64,000 bases of DNA, taken from assembly GCA_037576215.1 (NCBI GenBank), contig JBANDB010000012.1:1488001-1552000 (forward strand), given 5' to 3'. The stretch's first letter is position 1, and each line of letters begins with the position of its first letter. Origin of the DNA: Armillaria gallica (Eukaryota; Basidiomycota; Agaricomycetes; Agaricales; Physalacriaceae). A program made the position numbers and the translations under genes. The notes beneath the pieces are model-generated. The model was not told where the DNA came from and made no database searches. It saw nothing but the letters and a program-made list of their open reading frames with translations. Below, in pieces: positions 57,973-64,000 of the stretch.

Positions 57973-58623
57973 ACTTATCTGTACTGCAAGCAACCCAGAT
58001 ATTCCATAGCTTTTTAAGTGTTGCTGAGCGCCAAATCAAGGACTGAGCGATGCAAGAAATCCTATCAATGGATGGAGTCGTCGGAGTTGCCGGGGGTTGG
58101 GACGACAACTTGGTCGGCCACATCCTACTTCCGTAGGAGAGAAAGCGCAGACATATGGAGAAGTAAGGTGAAGCAAAACGGTGCATAGAGGTCGATTGAT
58201 TCCAGGCGAGGTACATCTCGCGATCACTAGGAACGCACCGCAGATGTCGGATCGGCTGAAGTTTGTGTGCGTTCATCGATCATCGCTGGTATCACTATTA
58301 GTATAGGTGATCATCATACGGCGTCTTTCATCCTGCGATTCTTTTCTTTATTCAGGCGTTCTACTGTAGTTATAGACTCGACTCACCTTCATCGTCTCTC
58401 GGCGGCTAATAACCTCGACGATATGAGATATCTATATCAACAAATGATGCATGTCCAACCTCCGCAAAATATCGTGTGTGCGATAACCGTTGTTGAACGA
58501 AAGGCCCTCTTGCCCTCTCTTGCCTTGAACCCGGGCCGGCAGCTTCGGCAAATAATCTCGCTGAAGATAAGTACTTACGTACTGCCCCTGGAGTCTTCCC
58601 TCAGGTACTCACTCACCGACACC
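57973..58623. other. Intergenic, divergent promoter region of the reductase
   Basis: 650 bases between the reductase start and the small candidate gene at 58624. Both would be transcribed away from here. No other gene is supportable. Confidence 0.4.
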
Positions 58624-58893
58624 ATGGATTATAACAAGTTCGCATACTTGGCAGTCACCCTCAGTCCTGGTTCATATTTTATCCAATGCCCCGCGGCTCT
58701 AGCCAATATACACCCGTTGCTTAATTACGCGGGTCCAGTAGGCGCGCTAAGTGATGTGCAGCTCTTGTGTGTACCGACAAAGGGGTGGGAAAAGCAGAGC
58801 GGATTGGTGATAGGGACATTGCAAGCCACTCCGGGTGTTGCTAGAGTTGATGTTCAATCGCTGAGGCAGAGATCCAAAAGGGACGAAACCTAA
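58624..58893 (+). CDS. Small protein of unknown function (89 residues)
   Basis: ATG at 58624 sits in an excellent context, CACCATGG. The frame of 89 residues contains YNKFAYLAVTLSPGS, then YAGPVGALSDVQLLCVP, and ends GVARVDVQSLRQRSKRDE. The ending RVDVQ followed by basic residues resembles small uncharacterised basidiomycete proteins as I recall them. The frame is open upstream to 58267, but the upstream part has no coding look. No signal peptide. It ends about 80 bases before the tail of the MFS gene on the other strand. Confidence 0.42.
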   Translation: MDYNKFAYLAVTLSPGSYFIQCPAALANIHPLLNYAGPVGALSDVQLLCVPTKGWEKQSGLVIGTLQATPGVARVDVQSLRQRSKRDET

Positions 58894-58973
58894 TTTTTTC
58901 AGAGGACTCCAGAACTGGGGTTAATGAAGATATCTATGTCATTTCTACAGGTTCGGCTTACACAATCATTTCT

Positions 58974-60870
58974 CTAGCGTCTCTCTTCGCTTTCTTTCTC
59001 ATCCGTTTCATGCGATCTACTATCAGCTCCCATCTCGACGTCCTGTTTGTCGTCTTCTTGTCTTTCTTGTGCTTGCTCCGTGACATTCTTCCTGGCCTTC
59101 CAACCCCCTTCATACCCAAACCAAGTCTTGTTTCCGCAGTGTGGTCCGCGCAGCATGAGTATAAAAAGCATCCATCCACAGAATGCCATCGAGAGAGCAC
59201 CACCAGCACGCCACCCGTACTGTACAAACACTTTCGTACCTACGGACGAGCCCATCACTTGACCAATGAATAACTGGGAGTATATGTAAGAGTATGCACA
59301 TTCTTAGATGGAGAGGATACGCACAGAAAGTATATACACAGCATTGAGGCGTGCGCGAGCTTCTGGATTAATACTATGTCGGCGTAGTTTGGTAAGTCGA
59401 CGATGATCTATAATCGCTCGCTTAACACGAACCTGAAAATCCGCGTTGCGAGAGAAACTTCCAGCATTTGCCGAAAAGTATCGATCCCGATCGTAGTGAT
59501 GATAACGGCAGCAATGGAAATACCGCCGGCGCCCGTTTGTACGGCTTGGGAGCATAGCGACATGAAAATACTGATCAGAGAGGCGTACCAAGGGACCAAA
59601 TGGTCGATGACTCTTCCCAATATTGGTCCCATAGCTACAGCAAACATCCCTATAAGCCCGAACAGCCCTATCACCAAACTAAATCACAGATTGAGTGACT
59701 GTTTGCTATCGAAGGATAGAGCTTACGTGGAGTAATTGTACGGATCCCCGCCGAGCAGGAAAGTAAGCGTAACCCAGAAATTTGTGAACGATGCACTCGA
59801 CCCAATGCTGATAAGACATGCTTGAATGAGGAGGGGTTCCGTTACGGCGAACTTGGCCATCGTCTGAAGGATATGCCAGTATGTCAAGTGTGCGTTCTTG
59901 GCGGGATAGTCTGGTACGACGAAGTAACTTCCGAGGACGAGGAAGTACTGAATTCCTATAGCGAGGTAGTAGACGATGCGCCATGAGGTGAACTCTCCTA
60001 TGACTCCCGAGAGAACCCGCGCGAGGAGGATACCGAAGAGCAGTCCGGCAAGGACTATGGATAACGCTGAGGCTCGACGCTGTGGTGGAGCGAGGTCCAC
60101 TGCAAGGGGCATTAAGACTTGGGGAACAACTGTCACGGCGCCAACGAGGAAGGACAACGCCTCAAAGACGGCGAGGTCGGATGTTACTGATAGACCGATG
60201 GTCAGAGACGCGGAAACCGCTACAAGGATTAGCACGAGCTGGCGACGGCGGACCAGATCTCCGAGAGGGGTGATTAAGACAAGTCCAGTAGCATATCTGT
60301 GAGCGACCATTAGCTCTGGATCTATGCTTATATGGAAAAATTGAAGGCCTCACCCAGCTTGTAAGAGCGTCGGTATCCTATGGGATAAACAAAATTCACC
60401 TCCGGCCCACAGAACACAAACGTACGGCTCACCTCGATACTTCCTCGTATGTAACATTAAAGTCTTTCGACAATTCAACTGCATAAGACTATTAGCGAAA
60501 CTAGTTTCCGCTGGAAACGAAACTTACTGAGCAATGGTTGACAGTAGTATAGATTGGCAACCGCTGGTAGTTTATTCCAGTAAGTCATGACCCAAAGTCG
60601 AAACATTGGCAGTTCCCAGTTTGAAAGGGGACATACTGAACGTGCTAATAACACCGAACGCGATATTCATGGCCAATGAAAAATGAAAGGGTTTGGTGGG
60701 GTCATATCGCAGTCGTCGAGGAACAGGTATAAATCCAAAGTCTTTGGGGGTCGGGATTGTAACGGAATCATCGACCTTATAGTACATCGTCAGTTTAGTA
60801 TCAATCTACAAAGCTGGGGAGCCTGAGCACGTACATTACCTCTGGCTTCTTGCTCTTTCATGGTCGCCAT
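58974..60870 (-). CDS. MFS transporter
   Basis: Nine exons (about 60870-60835, 60775-60637, three short exons, 60296-59727, 59678-59433, one 49-base exon, 59273-58974) give about 481 residues. Twelve hydrophobic segments are recognisable, beginning with NIAFGVISTF and NLYYCQPLL. The loop 2-3 signature is GDLVRRRQLVLI, and LNAVYILSLFIGQVMGSSVG marks the second half. The pattern matches the YfkF/YtbD-like drug-efflux or sugar-efflux branch common in fungi. The last 60 residues are hydrophilic, rich in K, E and D, and cytosolic. Substrate unknown; it probably exports a small molecule. The start is chosen at the first of two nearby ATGs. It shares a 271-base divergent promoter with the gene at 61142. 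Confidence 0.9.
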
Positions 60871-61141
60871 CTATATTCTGCGTGCACCTTGTGGTGGTCG
60901 GAAACTGTAAGAATGAGTCTCATGATAGAACGATATCGGTCCGGGGCTTATAGTTTTTCCGGCATTACCAGTCCCTGTTTGGGGCTAATCTGCGCACGAG
61001 CAATTGACGTTAAGATTCCATAATCTTTTGCACTGAGCACGCAAGAAAGCATTTTCAATATTTCAAGGTGAAGAGGAGAAACGTGGAGGGAGTGGACAAA
61101 ACGGGTAATGCTGTTGCCATTCTTGTATACGAGGCCAAGCG

Positions 61142-61953
61142 ATGCCAAACATGCCTGACGACTCCTCCAAGAACTCTCCGCCAAAATCAGAAAAATGGAT
61201 TTCCATTTCCCTCGTACGTGATAGTTTTTTTTCTTATTTCTTTGTGAATAACTAAACCTGGGAAATAGGTTGCAGGAACAGCACTCACTCTCGCCATTCC
61301 ATGGACACTGCTATCCCTACGAAAAAGAATGCGTTCTAGTGCTTTGGCCAAAGCTCCTCCGCGTAGAACAGGAACTGCCGCATTCAAGATCCAACCAATG
61401 GTTGAGACGAAGCCCGTGGCACCTCCTGCATTTGAAGAAACAAGATCGTGGCGCCGGCTTTTTCCTACAGAAAAGGATCCACAACCAGTCAGACCACATA
61501 CATCGGCCGATGGTGCTCGACGGGCGCTGTACACTATAGGAGCCTTCGGACTATCCACGGCCCTTGTTGGTATCAGCGCGCTGGCGACTATTTGGGGTGC
61601 TCAGCTTCTACTAGGCGTCGACACGGTACGGATACTCTTTTACCGTCAATGTTTGCTCACAGCTAATGCGTATCCAGGTGGATGAGTTCTCTGAGATGAT
61701 GCGAACTTTTGTAGCTACAAAGCTGGCGCCGCTTTCGGCCCGTATCCACAGCTTCCATAAACCCGAACTCGACAACGGTGTGCCTTCGGACCCGCAATGG
61801 AAATGGGACGAAGCTGAGAAGCGTTTGGAGGAGATCTTTGAAAAACAGGGAGGTTTTGCTTGGGCAGAGGCTGCTCTTCGGGAAGCAGAGATGGAGGCTA
61901 AGCTCGAAAGGGAAAAACGGAGAGAAATGCAAGAGAAAGCTAATCGGCGGTAG
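61142..61953 (+). CDS. Small two-helix membrane protein, unknown
   Basis: Three exons (61142-61213, 61269-61625, 61678-61953) give 234 residues in phase. A first hydrophobic helix is created by the splice (SISLVAGTALTLAIPWTLLS, about residues 20-40). A second is ALYTIGAFGLSTALVGISAL plus ATIWGAQLLLG (about 105-138). The C-terminal part is a charged coiled-coil-like helix (WAEAALREAEMEAKLEREKR). The lack of a signal peptide and the two helices with a soluble tail suggest a mitochondrial or endoplasmic reticulum membrane protein. I think of TMEM242-like fungal proteins but cannot confirm it. Intact. Confidence 0.75.
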
Positions 61954-62123
61954 GATTGTTGCATTTCAATCATCGCAATAGTGCGAATTTGCCTAATAGT
62001 ATAGCACTGTTAAATAATCCACAGCGTAAACTAAAAAGAGAGTCTGGTATATACAGGTAGTGGCTTGAAGAAGTCCGTTCCGAATGTCCCAGTTGGATTA
62101 GTAGATGGCTTTTATGTAATCCC

Positions 62124-63990
62124 TCAACGCGCCTTGCTAATTCTACGAGACGCCTTTTTTTCCGCTTCAATACATTTTCGGCTAGCCGATTCTATTGCCT
62201 GCATCCATACTACAAGAGAAAAGAGGTCAGGTCGCATTGGATTGTTGTGTAAGCATGAACATACATTGACATTCGCGAACTGACGACGCTCGAAATCCAA
62301 CAGCCTCCCCGCCTCGTGGATATGGCAATGTGACCTGGAAACAAAAATCATCTAAAAGAGCTGATGAGCATGCGTTCCGACTACAAGAAAGAGTAATCAC
62401 CGTTTCCATCTTTCAGTCGCACTTCTGATAGCGAAATAGGCTACATTCCAAGGTCAGATACCATGCAGAATCTTACACTGGAATCCATTACTGACCATCC
62501 GATACAAGTTTTGCGCCGACGCGTCAGTCAATACCAACGTATCGCTACACAAGAACGCATGCAATCTCCGCCCGCTTTTAGCTTTACAGAGGATACCGTC
62601 TTTTAGAAGTGTCCGAGCACCCATATGGCGAGTGGGGGCCGTCAAATCTAACCGACTATTCGTAATCGTCAGTGACCAGGCAGAAGAAGGGAGGAGAATA
62701 TGTTTTTCACCCTTGGCCGATCCACAAGTGCTGAGAAATCTGCCGAAGCGTCTCGCGGCCCTCCTGCTCGCGAATGGTCTCGTTGATGTGAGCTAGGATC
62801 CTTTCTGCAGCCCTCAGAGAATCAACAATTGCTATATGTTCAGCTCCGCCAGGCTCCGTGTAATGAAGGATCTACACGGTTATATCAGTCGATGTATCTT
62901 GTAGGTGAAAGGAATGTGCTACTTACTTGCTTAACAAGAAGTGGATACCGTGTTATTCGCTGCATGGGTATGAGCAGATAACTTGACAGGTCGAGGTTGC
63001 GAGCCGCAGGATCGTCTCGAAGGTGCTATGCACGCATTTAGTCTTATCATACACGGCATTAACTTGAAGCCAATCCACACCTGTAACTGAGCAGCGAGGT
63101 CGGGCCGTGAATCGCGCAATGATTGCAACACTTTGATAGCATTCGATTGATTGACGCAGTAGTCCTGAGAGCAAATGTTAGCATGCTCATCTTTAGCAAT
63201 AGTACAATCCCGCCTACCATATACACAGCCATATTTGACATATGGTTCTGCAAAACGTCACCAATTCTATCGATGTACAGTCGACAGTCTTTCTGACGCT
63301 CCTCCAGAGCACTCATGAATGTCTAAAGGGAACATCAGTCTCGTTCTAGTCAGGAAGAGTGAAGGACTAGAGACCGTGTTGGTTATTAGAATGTCTTCCA
63401 CGTTCGCAAAAACCACTGTTACTGCTTTCATATCTAGGAGTGATAGCACGTTCGAATAAAAATGCTGCAAAGAGGAGTTTCAGCAGATGTTGATTATACA
63501 CTCGAATACTCATTCGTACCTCGACGACGAGCTGCAGATCATGTACATATGCAGTCTCTGTCGCGATGAGCTCAAATATAGCCTTTCAAAGCACGTCAGC
63601 CTATCGTCGACATAGGTATAAGGCCCAACTCACCTCCTGTCGGCGTCGTTCTTTCGGTGGAATCCCTTCAAGCGCGGATCTATCCACAAGACTAGCCCAA
63701 GACTGCAAACAAAGCCGCAAATTAAAAACAAGACACAAGCCCAGAAAATTAGGGGTACGCACACTTCCAAAAGCCGGACTAGCAGACCTGCTGAATTCGC
63801 TTTCGGGGGAATTGAGTATCGGAGCTGATATCACCAAACGTTTCTCCGCCTCTGGTGTCTTGCGTCCCAAAAAGTGCATGATGCTGGAGTATCGGCTCTC
63901 CCCGGGCCCTTCTTTCGAGGGTGTCTGCGAGATACTGGAGAACGTTGGCGAGCTCGGAGGACCTGAATCCGTGGAAGAAGCTACCGACAT
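62124..63990 (-). CDS. Rho guanine nucleotide exchange factor (DH-PH), 5' end at window edge
   Basis: About twelve exons give roughly 426 residues in phase. The N-terminal 90 residues are serine/proline-rich. The DH domain (about 100-290) has FELIATETAYVHDLQLVVEH, then SNAIKVLQSL and the signature SSYLLIPMQRITRYPLLVKQ, which binds Rho-family GTPases to exchange GDP for GTP. A PH domain follows (about 305-425) with LLKDGILCKAKSGRRLHAFL, then CFQVTLPYPRGGEAVGFRAS and LWMQAIESASRKC. It ends KASRRISKAR with TGA at 62126-62124. Rho regulators of this kind control actin and polar growth. The ATG at 63990-63988 is only 10 bases from the window end, and an AACAG just before it could be a splice acceptor, so further 5' exons may lie outside. 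Confidence 0.88.
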
Positions 63991-64000
63991 TCTGTTAACA

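Noticed and set aside
58267..58623. Upstream extension of the small gene at 58624
   Set aside because: The extension lacks an ATG at its opening, and the ATG at 58624 has a much better context.

Overview
The window is nuclear DNA from a filamentous basidiomycete, most likely an Agaricomycete (mushroom-forming) fungus. Genes carry many short GT-AG introns of about 40-65 bases, occur on both strands without operons, and belong to fungal families: Zn2Cys6 regulator, HMG-box regulator, MCP1, ADP1-type ABCG transporter, F-box protein, RhoGEF. Several lineage-specific orphan genes and a repeat family I recognise as DUF6535-type membrane proteins point to Agaricomycetes. All gene models were spliced by eye from reading frame, donor and acceptor. 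Exon joins may be off by a base or two. I saw no rRNA, convincing tRNA, CRISPR array or complete transposon.

Layout. (1) 0.2-12.9 kb: an accessory region with three tandem, broken DUF6535-type gene copies. They are separated by homologous spacers of several kb, and two spacers carry a tiny antisense secreted-peptide gene. (2) 13.4-19.1 kb: a small secreted protein with a basic tail, an F-box protein, a conserved orphan and a possible one-pass membrane protein, with sparse coding between. (3) 20.1-43.5 kb: mostly conserved housekeeping and regulatory genes: adenylate kinase, Zn2Cys6 regulator, a CBM21 protein phosphatase 1 regulator, a Ser/Thr kinase with a large insert in the N-lobe, MCP1, a ten-exon ABCG transporter and an HMG-box regulator. 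(4) 43.7-49.7 kb: orphan genes plus a glyoxalase-like protein. (5) 50.4-53.8 kb: a fourth, inverted, broken DUF6535 copy with its upstream flank. (6) 54.8-60.9 kb: a compact P450, an NAD(P)-dependent reductase and an MFS transporter side by side, possibly a small metabolic group. (7) 61.1-64 kb: a small membrane protein and a RhoGEF that reaches the window edge.

The most unusual material is the repeat system. All four DUF6535 copies keep intron positions, so they arose by DNA duplication and not by retroposition. Copies 1 and 2 share one 3' truncation. Copy 3 has its middle replaced by a fragment clearly related to an orphan gene at 43.7-44.7 kb. The secreted-peptide genes in the spacers are too short for ordinary gene finding and keep signal peptide, intron signals and reading frame although the surrounding spacer has decayed.
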